A DNA stretch of 64,000 bases from Leptospira broomii serovar Hurstbridge str. 5399 (GCF_000243715.2 NZ_AHMO02000008.1:1847001-1911000); one strand, 5' to 3'; positions 17,660 through 27,900 are shown, counted from the stretch's first letter. The notes: generated by a model not told the origin, from the letters alone. Made by a program: numbers and translations.

Positions 17660-19555
17660 CTATCGGATCGCGTCGGCAGGTTGGGGCTCTCTCTTCGAGA
17701 ACTTTCGCTCTACCTGGCTTACATCACGGATTGCTCCCGTATGCGCCGAAGTCGTCATCGCAGCGTACGCTCTTAGCGCCGGAGAAACCTGACGCTTCCT
17801 CGATTTAGGTTTCCATGCGTCCTGGCCCTTTTCGTCCATTATGTTTCTGCGATTCGATAATTCTTCCTCATCGACCATTAATCGAATGATCCTGTTCGGG
17901 ATATCGATTTCAATCGTATCGCCTTCTTCAACTAATCCGATCATTCCACCTTCTGCTGCTTCCGGAGAAACGTGCCCGATGGAAAGTCCGGAAGTTCCTC
18001 CGGAAAAGCGACCGTCCGTCAAAAGTGCGCAGGCCTTTCCCAAACCTTTGGATTTTAAATAGGAAGTCGGATATAACATTTCCTGCATTCCCGGTCCACC
18101 TTTAGGACCTTCGTACCGAATCACGACAACGTCGTCTTCTACGACTTCGTTTCCGAGAATCTTTGCGACCGCTTCTTCCTGGCTTTCCATGACTCTTGCA
18201 CGACCGGTGAATTTCCAAATCGACTCGTCCACGCCGGCGGTTTTAACGATGCACCCTTCGGGCGCGAGATTTCCGTAAAGCACTGCAAGCCCTCCGTCTT
18301 TGGAATAGGCGTGTTCCACATCTCTAATACAACCGTTCTCCCTATCCAAATCCAAACTAGGCCAACGTCTTGACTGGGAAAATGCTTCGGTGGTAGGAAC
18401 TCCACCGGGAGCGGCGCTAAATAAGTCGTGGGACTTGGATCCGGATTTTTGCCGTGTAATATCCCATTCTTCTAAAGCGGCGCCTAACGTCGGGCTGTGA
18501 ATCGTAGCCACTTCTCTGTTGAGTAGTCCTACTCGGTCGAGCTCGGAGAGAATCCCCATGACGCCTCCGGCACGATGAACGTCTTCCATATGATATTTTT
18601 GAGTGGCAGGTGCGACTTTGCAAACACAAGGAACTCTTCGAGAAATTTGATCGATATCCTTCATCGTAAAATCGATTTCCGCTTCGTTGGCTGCGGCAAG
18701 GATGTGAAGAACGGTATTCGTGGATCCTCCCATCGCGACATCCAGGCTCATTGCATTTTGGAAGGCTTTATAGTTCGCGATATTTCTAGGAAGAACGGAT
18801 TCGTCTCCTTGTTCGTAGAATCTCTTAGCTAAACTTACTACGATCCGTCCGGCATTCAGGAATAACTCCTTGCGATCCGAATGAGTAGCTAGTGTAGATC
18901 CGTTTCCGGGGAGGGAAAGGCCGAGGGCTTCCGTTAAACAGTTCATCGAATTTGCGGTAAACATTCCCGAACAAGAACCGCAGGTAGGACAAGCGGAACG
19001 TTCCACAATGGCGACATCTTCATCGCTTACGTTCGGATTGGCGGCTTCTACCATCGCATCGATTAAGTCTAATTTTCGAATTTCGCCCCCCCAATTCACT
19101 TTCCCAGCCTCCATCGGACCGCCGGAAACGAATACGGTTGGAATGTTTAAGCGAAGTGCAGCCATTAACATTCCAGGAGTGATTTTATCGCAGTTTGAAA
19201 TGCAGATAAGCGCGTCAGCGGTATGAGCATTGACCATATATTCCACCGAATCTGCGATTAGGTCTCGGCTAGGCAATGAGTAGAGCATTCCACTATGCCC
19301 CATGGCGATCCCATCATCCACGGCTATCGTATTGAATTCCTTTGCGACTCCACCCGCTTTTTCGATTTCTCGTGCGACCATCTGTCCCAAATCTTTCAAG
19401 TGAACATGTCCTGGAACAAACTGAGTGAAGGAATTTGCGATCGCAATGATAGGCTTACCGAAATCGGTCTCTTTCATACCTGTGGCTCGCCAAAGTGCTC
19501 TGGCTCCAGCCATATTGCGTCCGTGAGTGGAAGTACGAGATCTATATTGGGGCAT
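17660..19555 (-). CDS. ilvD: Dihydroxy-acid dehydratase
   Basis: The amino end ([20 protein letters not shown]) and the motifs [26 protein letters not shown] and GGPGMQEM are those of IlvD/EDD dehydratases with an Fe-S cluster bound by conserved Cys residues. It dehydrates dihydroxy-isovalerate and dihydroxy-methylvalerate in valine, leucine and isoleucine synthesis. At 631 residues it is slightly longer than the 616-residue E. coli enzyme through a C-terminal polar tail. The start matches the conserved MPQYRS. It leads a probable operon with the HipA-like kinase and the helical protein. Confidence 0.97.
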   Translation of the reverse strand: MPQYRSRTSTHGRNMAGARALWRATGMKETDFGKPIIAIANSFTQFVPGHVHLKDLGQMVAREIEKAGGVAKEFNTIAVDDGIAMGHSGMLYSLPSRDLIADSVEYMVNAHTADALICISNCDKITPGMLMAALRLNIPTVFVSGGPMEAGKVNWGGEIRKLDLIDAMVEAANPNVSDEDVAIVERSACPTCGSCSGMFTANSMNCLTEALGLSLPGNGSTLATHSDRKELFLNAGRIVVSLAKRFYEQGDESVLPRNIANYKAFQNAMSLDVAMGGSTNTVLHILAAANEAEIDFTMKDIDQISRRVPCVCKVAPATQKYHMEDVHRAGGVMGILSELDRVGLLNREVATIHSPTLGAALEEWDITRQKSGSKSHDLFSAAPGGVPTTEAFSQSRRWPSLDLDRENGCIRDVEHAYSKDGGLAVLYGNLAPEGCIVKTAGVDESIWKFTGRARVMESQEEAVAKILGNEVVEDDVVVIRYEGPKGGPGMQEMLYPTSYLKSKGLGKACALLTDGRFSGGTSGLSIGHVSPEAAEGGMIGLVEEGDTIEIDIPNRIIRLMVDEEELSNRRNIMDEKGQDAWKPKSRKRQVSPALRAYAAMTTSAHTGAIRDVSQVERKFSKREPQPADAIR

Positions 19556-20035
19556 AATAAGTAACGGCTACCTGGTATTACTTTAGACGTCGAGTTTTAA
19601 ATCGACGGAAGAATCTTCTGTTTTCTTGATCTCGTTACTATTTGTCCTTTTTCCCGCATTAATTCGCGTGGAATCACCTAAGCCCATAAGCTCCCTAGAA
19701 GAAGGGAATAGATTCGGTATGGGCCATGGCCCAGGGAAGTGTTTTGTAAAGAATGATTAAATTCCCCGCCCTTCCTGGGCGGGGGCCGGATCGGTGGTAC
19801 CCGCGAAGGGCTTGCGATTTCGCGATTATCATGGATTTGGAAAAGTTTCAAGTATTTTTACAAGCGTAATCTTGTGGGAGCTCCAACACAAATTTCAGAA
19901 TGTTTATGAAATATGGCGATTCCGGCGCTCCCGCACGCAAATGTAAACTTGTGGGTAGGGCATCTAGGCCGGTAAGGGCCTGTGAAAGACGGTGATTTGC
20001 AACCCGGGTACGTTTCTTGCTTACATTACTTTAGA
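19556..20035. other. Intergenic region between divergent ilvD and eat
   Basis: About 480 bases without a gene. It holds a 6-bp stem (CGTCGA / TCGACG, 19588-19607) about 30-50 nt upstream of ilvD on the minus strand, a 12-bp palindrome GGGCCATGGCCC (19721-19732), and a dispersed element at 19764-19895. No convincing -35/-10 pair and no cobalamin-riboswitch box were found before the permease gene. Confidence 0.6.
19764..19895 (+). repeat. Dispersed element, copy 1 (about 130 bp)
   Basis: It begins with the hairpin CCCCGCCC-TTCCT-GGGCGGGG followed by GGCCGG, and ends near 19872-19895 with the pattern TTGTnnnAGCTCCnnCAnAAATT. A second copy with the same head and tail at the same spacing lies at 60153-60277 in the opposite orientation. 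The middle parts diverge. No coding potential. Confidence 0.75.
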
Positions 20036-21358
20036 ATGGAAGAGAAGAATGATTTAGAAAAAGGATTAGGTCCCTGGCTACTTTGGGGGCTCGGAGTAGG
20101 CTACGTAATCTCCGGGATGTATTTCGGATGGAATCTGGGACTGCCGATCGGGGGAACTTTCGGGTTGGGAATCGCAACCTGCATCATAGTTATTCTTTAT
20201 GTGACATTCACGTTCAGCTACGCCGAGTTGACCTGCATGATTCCTAAAGCCGGCGGTGCCTTCGACTATGCCAAAGAAGCGTCCGGAAATCGTTGGGGCT
20301 ATGTTGTGGGAATGGGGCAGTGGATCGAATTTATATTTGCACCACCCGCCATTGCGGCCGCTATAGGAGCTTATTTTTCATTTTTTTTACCGGACGTTTC
20401 TCCGACATTGATTGCTATTGCGATCTATATTATTTTTACGATATTAAACATTTGCGGAGTAAAAGCCGCAGCTAGTTTCGAATTGGGAATCACGATTTTT
20501 GCCGTGGGGGAGCTTTTACTTTTTTCGACTCTCACTCTGCCTCATTTTTCCTGGGAGAAATTCGCTCGAAATCCTTTGCCGAACGGTTGGGTGGGAGTTC
20601 TTGCTTCCTTACCCTTTGCCATATGGTTTTTTCTCGCAATCGAAGGCTTAGCGAACGTCGCCGAAGAATCGAAAAATCCCCAGCGTAATATTTTACTCGG
20701 ATTCGGGTCGGCATTGGGAACATTAGTTTTTCTTTGTATACTCGTGTTCTTCTCTTCAGTAGGAATCGGGGGATGGGAGGCTATCGTTTACTCTCAGGCA
20801 GGAGGACCCGCCTCGGATTCTCCCTTGCCGCTGGCACTAAGAAAAATTTATCCCGAAGAAAGCTGGGCCTTCCATCTATTGGTGACGATCGGCCTCTTCG
20901 GTTTAATCGCTTCGTTTCACGGAATTCTTTTAGCGGGGGGACGGGCAACGTTGGAATTCGGGAGAGCCGGATTTTTACCCAAAGCGGTTTCGCAAGTTCA
21001 TTCGAAATTCCATACTCCAGCCAACTCTCTGATCTTGAATTCTTGTTTAGGTGTGATTGCCCTTTTAACCGGAAAAACATCGGAACTCATAGTCCTGTCG
21101 GCGTTCGGAGCGGTGACCTTATACTCGGGATCGATGATTAGTTTTTTTCTTTTACGAAAATCTCAACCGAATAGGGAGCGTCCATTCGTCGCCCCGGGCG
21201 CCCCCTTGGCGCCCGCGATTGCTTTACTTTTATCGTTCATAGTGTTACTAGTGATGATCTGGCAACATCCATGGGTTTTCGGCGCCTTTGTATTAATTCT
21301 CGCTAGCGGAATATTCTGGGCTAGAAAAGTTCTATTCCTTTCTAAGGATCCAGGTTAG
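20036..21358 (+). CDS. eat: Ethanolamine permease (APC superfamily)
   Basis: An amino acid/polyamine/organocation transporter with about 12 TM segments. The first helix region (LWGLGVGYVISGMYFGWN) and the helix 2-3 PKAGGAFDYA segment are typical of ethanolamine permeases. The identification is strengthened by eutB starting 9 bp downstream and eutC after it. ATG 20036 fits the family start; an in-frame GTG at 19982 would add 18 atypical residues. Length, 440 residues, is normal. It would import ethanolamine for deamination. Confidence 0.9.
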   Translation: MEEKNDLEKGLGPWLLWGLGVGYVISGMYFGWNLGLPIGGTFGLGIATCIIVILYVTFTFSYAELTCMIPKAGGAFDYAKEASGNRWGYVVGMGQWIEFIFAPPAIAAAIGAYFSFFLPDVSPTLIAIAIYIIFTILNICGVKAAASFELGITIFAVGELLLFSTLTLPHFSWEKFARNPLPNGWVGVLASLPFAIWFFLAIEGLANVAEESKNPQRNILLGFGSALGTLVFLCILVFFSSVGIGGWEAIVYSQAGGPASDSPLPLALRKIYPEESWAFHLLVTIGLFGLIASFHGILLAGGRATLEFGRAGFLPKAVSQVHSKFHTPANSLILNSCLGVIALLTGKTSELIVLSAFGAVTLYSGSMISFFLLRKSQPNRERPFVAPGAPLAPAIALLLSFIVLLVMIWQHPWVFGAFVLILASGIFWARKVLFLSKDPG

Positions 21359-21367
21359 GATCGACTC

Positions 21368-22759
21368 ATGGGTTACAAAACCGTTTTAGGAACGAAGACC
21401 TATCTTTTTCCGGATCTTAAAAGCCTTCTCGCTAAGGCGAGCCCTTACCGCTCGGGGGACGAACTCGCGGGCTTAGCCGCGAATACGCAAGAGGAAAGAG
21501 TCGCCGCGCAGATGGCCTTGGCGGAAATTTATTTATCAGAATTTTTGAATATAGAAATTATTCCGACGGATATCGACGAAGTTACTCGACTGATTTTTAC
21601 CCGACACGATGGAAAATCTTTTTCCAAAATATCACATTTAACGGTGGGAGAATTCAGGAATTTTCTCCTGAAAGAAACGACGGATCCTCCATTGCTTGAA
21701 AGCCTCCGTTACGCAATTACTCCTGAAATGGCGGCAGCAGTATCCAAGCTAATGTCCAATCAGGATTTGATTCTTGCGGCAAAGAAATGTAGAGTCGTCA
21801 CGAAATTTCGGAATACGATTGGGCTTCCCGGAAGACTTTCCGTGCGTCTACAACCGAACCATCCGACCGATGATCCAAAAGGAGTCGCAGCAAGTATTTT
21901 AGACGGACTGCTCCTCGGAAGCGGAGACGCAGTGATAGGAATCAATCCTGCGACCGATAACGTTCCGACGACGATTGCTTTATTGGAAATGTTGGATTCG
22001 ATCATTCAAAAGTATTCGATCCCTACTCAGTCCTGCGTTTTGGCTCATTTGACAACGTCGATGGAAGCGATGAAACGAAAGGCTCCTTTGGATCTTGTGT
22101 TTCAGTCCATCGGAGGGAGTGAAGCTTTAAATCGAAGTTTCGGCGTCAATTTGGAACTCATTCGAGAAGCTAGGGAAATGGCCTTGTTCTTAAAACGGGG
22201 AACGTTAGGCGACAATGTTATGTACTTCGAGACGGGCCAAGGGAGCGGCTTATCCGCCGGAGCTCATTACGGAATCGATCAGCAGACTTTGGAAACGAGA
22301 GCGTACGCGGTCGCTAGGGAATTTTCTCCGTTATTAGTGAATACCGTCGTGGGGTTTATCGGTCCGGAATATTTATATAATGGAAAACAGATCCTAAGGG
22401 CAGGACTGGAAGATCACTTTTGCGGTAAACTATTGGGGTTACCGATGGGAGTCGATGTTTGTTATACAAATCATGCGGATGCGGATCAAGACGATATGGA
22501 TACCCTATTAACCCTGTTGGGAGTTGCGGGATGCAATTACATTATGGGAGTCCCGGGTGCCGATGACGTTATGCTATCATATCAAAGCACGTCGTTTCAT
22601 GACGCGCTTTATTTACGGCAGGTGCTGGGACTGAAACCGTCACCTGAGTTCGAGTCATGGCTTTTAGACAACGGGATTTTTTCTTCGGATACAGGGCTTC
22701 TTCCGCAGGAAGAAAACGGATTCAAGTTATTAGACGAGTTATTAACCGAGAAGAATTGA
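21368..22759 (+). CDS. eutB: Ethanolamine ammonia-lyase large subunit
   Basis: 463 residues, the normal EutB length, with characteristic segments including RLSVRLQPNHPTDDP, GDAVIGINPATD, FETGQGSGLSAGAH and CYTNHADADQDDM. With EutC it forms the adenosylcobalamin-dependent enzyme that converts ethanolamine to acetaldehyde and ammonia. It is flanked at 9 bp by the permease and 3 bp by eutC. No eutA reactivase or shell genes are in the window. Confidence 0.97.
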   Translation: MGYKTVLGTKTYLFPDLKSLLAKASPYRSGDELAGLAANTQEERVAAQMALAEIYLSEFLNIEIIPTDIDEVTRLIFTRHDGKSFSKISHLTVGEFRNFLLKETTDPPLLESLRYAITPEMAAAVSKLMSNQDLILAAKKCRVVTKFRNTIGLPGRLSVRLQPNHPTDDPKGVAASILDGLLLGSGDAVIGINPATDNVPTTIALLEMLDSIIQKYSIPTQSCVLAHLTTSMEAMKRKAPLDLVFQSIGGSEALNRSFGVNLELIREAREMALFLKRGTLGDNVMYFETGQGSGLSAGAHYGIDQQTLETRAYAVAREFSPLLVNTVVGFIGPEYLYNGKQILRAGLEDHFCGKLLGLPMGVDVCYTNHADADQDDMDTLLTLLGVAGCNYIMGVPGADDVMLSYQSTSFHDALYLRQVLGLKPSPEFESWLLDNGIFSSDTGLLPQEENGFKLLDELLTEKN

Positions 22760-22762
22760 CTT

Positions 22763-23527
22763 ATGCCTCCTTTGAAAGACTGGAAGAAAATGACCTCTGC
22801 GAGAATCGGCTTATCAAGATCGGGAGGATCGCTTTCCACAAAAGATCTTCTTCAATTTAGATTGGATCATGCAAGGGCAAAGGACGCCGTTCTACTCGAG
22901 CCCAAGTTCGGAGAATTATTAACCGAACTAGATCATATCGGAAAGAAATACGGAATCGAGGCGGTTCCAGCGGAAAGTCGGGCAAAAGATCGAGGGGAAT
23001 ATTTGCTACGTCCCGATTTGGGCCGAAGCTTATCGGAGCCCTCTCATGGTGAACTCCAGGGCAGGAAGGGATCTTACGATTTGGTTCTCGTTTGTGCGGA
23101 TGGGTTATCGGCTAAAGCCATCGATTCCAACCTTCTTCCATTTCTGGAATCTCTACTACCTAAACTGAAAGATTGGAAACTCGGGCCCCTGGTGCTCACT
23201 CGTTTAGGTAGGGTAGCAATCGGAGATGAAATCGGACAATGTCTGGGAGCAAAGGCCGTGGTCGTTATCATCGGCGAAAGACCCGGACTCTCTTCGGCGG
23301 ATAGCCTTGGTGTATATTTAACGTACGATCCGACGGTAGGTAAAACGGACGAGAGTCGTAATTGCGTTTCCAATATCCGTCCGGGAGGTTTAGAATTCGA
23401 AGCCGCCTCGGCTAAAACGCATTATCTGTTGGAAGAAGCGTTAAAAAGAAAGCTTTCCGGAGTGGAGCTAAAGGATGAAATGAGCCCCTCCTTTTTTATT
23501 AAGGGAGAAACGAAGCAACTTGACTAA
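22763..23527 (+). CDS. eutC: Ethanolamine ammonia-lyase small subunit
   Basis: 254 residues. It has the amino segment TSARIGLSRSGGS, the hydrophobic strand before CADGLSAKAI, the GERPGLSSADSLG motif, and the RNCVSNIRPGG carboxy motif of EutC, which helps bind the B12 cofactor. It starts 3 bp after the eutB stop. It is the last gene of the eat-eutB-eutC operon; about 240 bp without a gene follow. Confidence 0.97.
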   Translation: MPPLKDWKKMTSARIGLSRSGGSLSTKDLLQFRLDHARAKDAVLLEPKFGELLTELDHIGKKYGIEAVPAESRAKDRGEYLLRPDLGRSLSEPSHGELQGRKGSYDLVLVCADGLSAKAIDSNLLPFLESLLPKLKDWKLGPLVLTRLGRVAIGDEIGQCLGAKAVVVIIGERPGLSSADSLGVYLTYDPTVGKTDESRNCVSNIRPGGLEFEAASAKTHYLLEEALKRKLSGVELKDEMSPSFFIKGETKQLD

Positions 23528-23771
23528 GATGAAAAATTCGGTTTTTATTAACGTATCTCCCTAAGCATGGCATCGTATCAAGAGAGTAAGTTCCTCCAAA
23601 CTAGTTTCGAACCGAAGATTTCACGTTAGGAATCACAGGTTTTCAATAGTAAATTCGATTTCCGCTTGATGGAGATTCCAATTTGGGATATATTTGGCGC
23701 TGCCGCTTTTCGGTAATATACGTTAGGCGGCAAAAGTGGAATCTAAGCGAACTCGAGAAAGGATGCGAACT

Positions 23772-24002
23772 ATGTATAAATCGAATATAGAATATATTAT
23801 CTCTTTAACGAATCGAAACGAGCCTATTCCTGGAGTTCTTTCCTTGATTTGCGATACGGTGGACTCCATGAAAACGGACGTTACTAATCTCGATGTGGAA
23901 GATGAGCAAAGAAAAATCTTTAAATCTGCGATAAAGGATCTGGTTTCTGGCCTAATTAAGTTAGATGGATTCATCGCTAATTTAAAGGAAACGGTTCATT
24001 GA
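23772..24002 (+). CDS. Small protein of unknown function
   Basis: 76 residues from ATG 23772, chosen because AAAGG lies 9 nt upstream; in-frame starts at 23763 (ATG) and 23736 (GTG) are possible. Mostly helical and acidic in the middle (LDVEDEQRK), with no TM and no recognised motif. It lies alone between eutC and dsbD. Coding status is likely but not certain. Confidence 0.55.
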   Translation: MYKSNIEYIISLTNRNEPIPGVLSLICDTVDSMKTDVTNLDVEDEQRKIFKSAIKDLVSGLIKLDGFIANLKETVH

Positions 24003-24088
24003 ATCAAGCTCCGACTTCGTAAAGTTCGAAGGTCTCAAGCAAAATAAACTTTTGGATTTTTCCCATTTCCAGTTCGGTCTAATATAAA

Positions 24089-26107
24089 ATGTCCGGATAT
24101 AGAATCGGTTTAACGTTTTCTGTTTTTGTTTATATCGTTTGTATATCTTTTTCTGCGGAAGTTTTCGCGCAAAGCTTCGAATATCGAGGAACTCATTCTT
24201 ATCTAGAGTTAAAGGCAATATCAAAATCCGAAAACGTTCTTCGCTTGGCTCTTTATATGGAAGCGCAACCTGGTTGGCACGTTTATTGGAAAAATCCAGG
24301 CGATTCGGGATCCTCCTTACAAACGGATTGGAAATCGACTCCGCCAGGCATCGCGACGAATTGGGAATGGCCGGTTCCGGAGAGAATTGAGTTGGGTGAC
24401 CTGGTTAATTTCGGGTATGAAAAACCGACCGTTCTTTTTTCGGAATATAAAATTCAAAAATCTCTCGGATCGGGTGAATCGTTTCGCATTGAAGCGAAAT
24501 TGCATTGGCTCTTATGCAAAGAAGAATGCGTTCCCGAATCTGCAACTTTAATCATTCATAAAATACAAAAATTTCTTCCCGAATCCGAGAAATATTCCGT
24601 GTATGAAAAAAGTTTGAAGGGGCTGCCGCAGACTTCCAAGGAAGGATTGGCGGTCTCTTTCAGAAAAAAGAAAGATAGTTTCCTATTTCAGATAAAAGGG
24701 AACGATCTCCCGGAGAAATTGGATTTTTTTCCGGAAGATCCGCAGATAGTTTCTAATCAAAAAATACGAACTTTAGAATATTCAAAAAATATGATTGAGT
24801 TCGAAATTCCTCAATCCGAGTATATTTCAAGATCTCCGGATTCTATCCGTGGGGTTTTAACCTTAGGGCCTGAAATTTATTCTATCCGGGCAAATGAATC
24901 TAAAGTAGGTTATTTACTCGAAGCGATATTTTTTGCATTCCTCGGCGGAATTCTATTGAATTTAATGCCCTGCGTTTTTCCGGTTTTGTTTTTGAAGGCT
25001 TTTTCGATTTCTCAAACTTCGAATAAACAAACTAAGCGAATTGAGTCCGTATTCTATTTTGGCGGAGTACTTTCCTTTTTTTGGATTTTGTTTTTCGGAT
25101 TTTGGATCCTTCGATCAGGAGGAGCAAGTTTAGGCTGGGGATATCAACTTCAGAGTCCTTCCTTTGTTTTTTTTCTTATCCTCGTCTTTATGTTTCTGGG
25201 ATTACAAATGTTAGGCGCTTTTGATTTTGCCATCGGTTTAAGCGGTCCTCTCGTAAGATTGGCGGATCAAAGGGGGAATGTCGGCGCATTTTTTTCGGGA
25301 GCTTTAACCGTCCTAGTCGCCACTCCCTGTACGGCTCCTTTTATGGGCTCGGCGCTGGCATATGCTTTGTCGGAGAATATTTTAAACGGCCTATTCGTGT
25401 TTACGTCCATGGCTGCGGGAATGTCCTTGCCGCTCCTGATATTTCAGAACAGTAGCAGGTTAGCGAAACTTCTGCCCAAGCCGGGACCATGGATGCAGAC
25501 ATTTAAGGAGTTCCTCGCATTTCCATTATTAATGACGGCAGTCTGGCTGTTCTGGGTTTTTAGCGGTATCACGAATCGAAACAAAGCAAGTTTAGCGCTT
25601 CTTATAATTTTGTTATTGGTTTTTCTCCTATGGATGAATAGAACTACCGCTTCTAAAATAATTAAGAAAGTCGTACAGGGATTGGCGATCCTATCTATTT
25701 TATGCAGCTTTTATTTTTTTCGGATAGCGGCTCTATCGATTCCTACTTTAGAATCCGAACATCGTGAAATTTCGACGGAAGAATATTCCAAGGAAAGATT
25801 AGCATTTCATTTAAAGGAAGGACGCAGTGTCTTTCTGTATTTTACGGCTGATTGGTGTATCACTTGCAAGTTTAATGAAAGAACGGTTTTATCCTCCGAC
25901 ACGGTCTTAAACGAATTCCGAACTAAAGAGATCGTAGTTTTGAAGGGAGATTGGACAAGCGAAGATCCGAAAATCTCGGCAGCTTTGGAATCTTATGGAA
26001 GAAATAGCGTTCCCTTTTATGTTTATTATCCTAAGGGCAAAAGGGAGAATCCCCGTTTTCTACCTACAATGTTGACAATCGGATTATTGCTTGAGTCTCT
26101 TCGATAA
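24089..26107 (+). CDS. dsbD: Thiol:disulfide interchange protein DsbD-like
   Basis: A signal peptide precedes a periplasmic domain with a Cys pair (LLCKEEC, about 141-146). About eight TM segments follow, with the membrane Cys pair in MPCVFP (about 293) and TPCTAPF (about 412). A C-terminal thioredoxin-like domain carries WCITCK (about 587-590). All three redox pairs are present, so electrons can pass from cytoplasmic thioredoxin to periplasmic partners. Length (672) fits the DsbD/ScsB group. The upstream sequence TAATATAAA runs straight into the ATG and no ribosome-binding site is visible. Confidence 0.93.
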   Translation: MSGYRIGLTFSVFVYIVCISFSAEVFAQSFEYRGTHSYLELKAISKSENVLRLALYMEAQPGWHVYWKNPGDSGSSLQTDWKSTPPGIATNWEWPVPERIELGDLVNFGYEKPTVLFSEYKIQKSLGSGESFRIEAKLHWLLCKEECVPESATLIIHKIQKFLPESEKYSVYEKSLKGLPQTSKEGLAVSFRKKKDSFLFQIKGNDLPEKLDFFPEDPQIVSNQKIRTLEYSKNMIEFEIPQSEYISRSPDSIRGVLTLGPEIYSIRANESKVGYLLEAIFFAFLGGILLNLMPCVFPVLFLKAFSISQTSNKQTKRIESVFYFGGVLSFFWILFFGFWILRSGGASLGWGYQLQSPSFVFFLILVFMFLGLQMLGAFDFAIGLSGPLVRLADQRGNVGAFFSGALTVLVATPCTAPFMGSALAYALSENILNGLFVFTSMAAGMSLPLLIFQNSSRLAKLLPKPGPWMQTFKEFLAFPLLMTAVWLFWVFSGITNRNKASLALLIILLLVFLLWMNRTTASKIIKKVVQGLAILSILCSFYFFRIAALSIPTLESEHREISTEEYSKERLAFHLKEGRSVFLYFTADWCITCKFNERTVLSSDTVLNEFRTKEIVVLKGDWTSEDPKISAALESYGRNSVPFYVYYPKGKRENPRFLPTMLTIGLLLESLR

Positions 26108-26294
26108 AGAGTTAACAATAAAGCCTCTGCGCCACTTTGAATCGCCTACAGTAAATTAGTTCTATTTAACGAGTGACGTTATCCCCGGCTTTTCTTTTTT
26201 TATAAATTCAAAATTCAAGTAGTTGTCTTTTTTACCGGAAAAACTTTCTTCATATAAATCCTGAGAAACTTTTTAAGATAATAAGAGGAATTGA

Positions 26295-26969
26295 ATGCAA
26301 AATAAATTTGCGAATAAGACGATCGCTATCGCTTCGATCAGCGGAGCTTTATTTTTGTTTATTGGAACCTATTTGCATCCGATGGGAGCGGACCCGAACG
26401 ATGCTTTAGCCGCATTTACCGAATATGCAGATGATCATCATTGGGTGGCAAGCCATTTGGTTCAACTTTTGGGCGTGATATTCATGGTATCTTCTTTGCT
26501 TGTTTTAAGTACCTTATTTTCCAATCCTTCGGCAATTGTTTTAGGAAAGATTGGAACTGGCTGGGCGATATCGGCGCTTGCTCTCGCGGGTGCTTTACAA
26601 GCGGTGGACGGAATTGCATTGAAGGCCATGGTAAATGCTTGGGCATCCGCCGAGCCTGAGGCACAAAATAGTTTATTTCATGCAACGTTAGGTGTAAGAC
26701 AAATCGAGATCGGTTTAGCAAGCATTGCAAGCTTAATAACCGGTTTAACGGTATTTATATTCGGTTTAGCGTTATTATTAGATTCCGTATTTCCAAAGTG
26801 GATGGGTGTTCTAGCCATTTTCAGCGGAATTCCTACCGGCATTGCGGGAATCATTATCGGATATACCGGTTTTTCGGAACTTTCCATGATCGTAAATATG
26901 CCCGCAAGTTTCCTATTGCTGATTTGGATGTTTTGTATAGGTATCTTAAGCTGGAGACGCTCCGCATAA
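26295..26969 (+). CDS. Integral membrane protein, DUF4386-like
   Basis: 224 residues with about six TM segments (first at 9-27, last ending in WMFCIGILSW) and a conserved-looking HH pair after the first loop (DDHHWVASH). A strong AGAGGA ribosome-binding site precedes the ATG. It resembles small DUF4386-type membrane proteins. No neighbour gives a hint to function. Confidence 0.75.
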   Translation: MQNKFANKTIAIASISGALFLFIGTYLHPMGADPNDALAAFTEYADDHHWVASHLVQLLGVIFMVSSLLVLSTLFSNPSAIVLGKIGTGWAISALALAGALQAVDGIALKAMVNAWASAEPEAQNSLFHATLGVRQIEIGLASIASLITGLTVFIFGLALLLDSVFPKWMGVLAIFSGIPTGIAGIIIGYTGFSELSMIVNMPASFLLLIWMFCIGILSWRRSA

Positions 26970-26992
26970 ATTTTTTACATTTCGTGACGCGA

Positions 26993-27023
26993 GTCTTCGG
27001 ATGACTCTTTTTCATCCGAAGAC
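26993..27023. terminator. Stem-loop after the DUF4386-like gene
   Basis: Perfect 11-bp arms GTCTTCGGATG / CATCCGAAGAC with a T-rich 9-nt loop lie 24 bp past the stop. There is no T tract after the stem, so it may act as a processing or stability hairpin. Confidence 0.5.
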
Positions 27024-27150
27024 AGCGCTATTCGTCCTTCGATTATAGTTCAACCTTTTTATAAATTACCGGCATTACGCGTTTCTAAAATTACTTGCAC
27101 TCGAATCCATAATGTTCTTGGCGATTTAGAGAGGCCTCGTTTAATGCAGT

Positions 27151-27900
27151 ATGCGTAACATTGTAAAAAAGATATTTACAATCTTTCTATTTCCCTTTCT
27201 ATTCTTGCTCTCCGGATGTTCCAGCTCCGGTTTCGATCGAGGGCCGATATCTAACGTTCAAAATCATGAGGTTGTGATCGATGATTCGGAGATAAAAAAA
27301 TATTTGTCCTTAAAGCCCCAGCTAAAGTTTCCGTTTCGCTTGGGTGTGTACATCTTGGATTCTCAATCCGATCACTATCGAATCGATAGTAATAACAAAT
27401 CTACCATTCTAGAGGCGGAAAAAACCTTAAAACTTGAAGGTATCCTCTCCCAAATGTTTTTAATTACCGAATCGATATACGATTTGGACGGCTCTAATAA
27501 CGGGTCATTTAGAAACTATTATAAAGAGAGAACCAAGACCCTGGATAATATTAAGAAAATTCGGATCTTGGCTGCTCGTTACGGTGCGGATGCGGTATTA
27601 GTCGTTAAACCAAAGAATGCATTTAAGAAAGAAGCCAATTTTCTAAGCATGTTTTATCTTACGATCGTCGGAATTTGGCTGGTTCCGGGTTCCTACAGAG
27701 ATTCGGTTTTTTCATTCCAAGGTACTCTTTGGGACGTTCGAAACGAATACCTTTATCTGACGGCCGAGTCCGAATCGGAAAAATCCGTGACCAGGCCTCT
27801 GGGCTGGGTCGACGACGATGCTCTTGTAAAAGAAAGCAAAGAGGCGGCGCTGAAAGAATTTTACGAAGAATTAATGCGCAGATTTAGAAGTTTAAAATAG
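27151..27900 (+). CDS. Putative lipoprotein
   Basis: The signal peptide ends in the lipobox LLSGC, followed by SSSG. The mature part (about 225 residues) has a strand-rich core with a GADAVLVVKPKN segment resembling CsgG/TolB-like outer-membrane lipoproteins, then a hydrophobic patch (about 168-180) and a helical tail. It is similar in style to the lipoprotein at 63441. No operon partner. Function unknown. Confidence 0.8.
   Translation: MRNIVKKIFTIFLFPFLFLLSGCSSSGFDRGPISNVQNHEVVIDDSEIKKYLSLKPQLKFPFRLGVYILDSQSDHYRIDSNNKSTILEAEKTLKLEGILSQMFLITESIYDLDGSNNGSFRNYYKERTKTLDNIKKIRILAARYGADAVLVVKPKNAFKKEANFLSMFYLTIVGIWLVPGSYRDSVFSFQGTLWDVRNEYLYLTAESESEKSVTRPLGWVDDDALVKESKEAALKEFYEELMRRFRSLK

Noticed and set aside
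19733..20035. Cobalamin riboswitch before the ethanolamine operon
   Set aside because: The conserved B12-box sequence and its surrounding pairing were not found; the structured part is the dispersed element.
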